Shown in pieces: positions 63,780-64,000 of a stretch of 64,000 nt of DNA (positions are counted from its first letter, which is position 1; the number at the start of each line of letters is the position of its first letter). The DNA comes from Actinoplanes couchii (GTDB taxonomy: Bacteria > Actinomycetota > Actinomycetes > Mycobacteriales > Micromonosporaceae), in contig NZ_BOMG01000041.1 of NCBI RefSeq assembly GCF_016862075.1, forward strand, positions 85,833 to 149,832, written 5' to 3'. The notes under the pieces are model-generated. The model had not been told where the DNA came from. It did no database searches and saw only the letters and a list, made by a program, of their open reading frames with translations. The position numbers and the translations under genes are program-made.

Positions 63780-64000
63780 GGACCGTGCGAGACAAGGACC
63801 GCGCAAGACTGGGACCGCGCAAGGCTAGGACCGCGCGAGACTGGGACCGCGCGAGACAAGGACCGCGCGAGACAAGGACCGCGCGAGACAAGGACCGCGC
63901 GAGACAAGGACCGCGCAAGGCTAGGACCGCGCAAGACTGGGACCGCGCGAGACAAGGACCGCGCGAGACAAGGACCGCGCAAGGCTAGGACCGCGCAAGG
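63780..64000. repeat. 16-bp minisatellite running off the window end
   Basis: Thirteen complete 16-bp units plus 13 bases of a fourteenth. Each is GGACCGCGC (first unit GGACCGTGC) followed by one of GAGACAA, AAGACTG, GAGACTG or AAGGCTA. There are no spacers, so it is not a CRISPR. The true end lies outside the window. Confidence 0.92.

Noticed and set aside
63484..63988. Short frames encoding ARQGPRKTRTA or ARSLSRAV type repeats
   Set aside because: They are readings of the 16-bp array; since 16 is not a multiple of three, the repeat peptide only reflects three frames of the same DNA.
63780..64000. CRISPR array
   Set aside because: Units are contiguous 16-mers with no unique spacers and no cas genes nearby.

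Overview
The window is about 64 kb of very GC-rich chromosomal DNA with dense genes, many GTG starts and frequent ATGA/GTGA stop-start overlaps. Family content (Tad pilus genes, IdeR/DmdR1-type iron boxes, CUT1 sugar importers without their own ATPase, many histidine kinases) points to a filamentous actinobacterium, most likely Micromonosporaceae (Actinoplanes-like). The genus is an inference. I saw no rRNA, tRNA, CRISPR array, insertion sequence or prophage.

Layout. 1-1840: 3' end of a Tad/Flp pilus operon (tadB, tadC). 1847-6116: iron-box-controlled siderophore system, a heterodimeric ABC transporter plus an FAD siderophore-interacting reductase. 6126-15986: GH13 enzyme, a 34-codon secreted peptide, a PLP aminotransferase, two histidine kinases, a secreted subtilase and an NDH-2 dehydrogenase carrying an in-frame minisatellite. 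16022-16570: wrecked yefM-yoeB toxin-antitoxin module with its operator intact, followed by a single-domain response regulator. 17298-22276: SsuD-like monooxygenase, CUT1 importer and PfkB kinase. 22366-23754: GT-C glycosyltransferase with no ordinary start codon. 23702-29400 (minus strand): seven stop-start-coupled genes for uptake (NMT1/THI5-type importer) and flavin-dependent oxidation of an unknown compound. 29721-36840: GT2, YdeP-type molybdoenzyme, SDR and TetR pair, repeat-rich secreted protein. 37042-41699 and on to 44179: beta-propeller/MoaD-like pair, soluble chemoreceptor, and kdpD-kdpE-ppx. 44241-51839: ChrA, ArsB-like permease, CNNM/CorC protein, PAS kinase, TetR and a secreted X-Pro-peptidase-like hydrolase. 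52101-57054: Ser/Thr kinase with long repeat linkers and a hybrid histidine kinase.

57144-63605 is the most interesting region: a tightly packed six-gene operon encoding an OleA-like thiolase (Cys112/His254/Asn284, with Glu88 where OleA has its catalytic Glu), two related GT2 glycosyltransferases, an adenylate-forming enzyme, a cytochrome P450 and an OleD/3-beta-HSD-like reductase. No OleB decarboxylase is visible. This is the enzyme logic of beta-lactone or long-chain beta-hydroxy-acid biosynthesis (olefin, lipstatin and nocardiolactone type pathways) with added glycosyl transfer and hydroxylation, and may be an undescribed natural-product cluster.

A second theme crosses the window: short-period GC-rich tandem repeats. 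Inside genes the periods are multiples of three (24, 30 or 39 bp) and sit in loops or linkers; between genes they are 6, 16, 32 or irregular. The window ends inside a 16-bp minisatellite.
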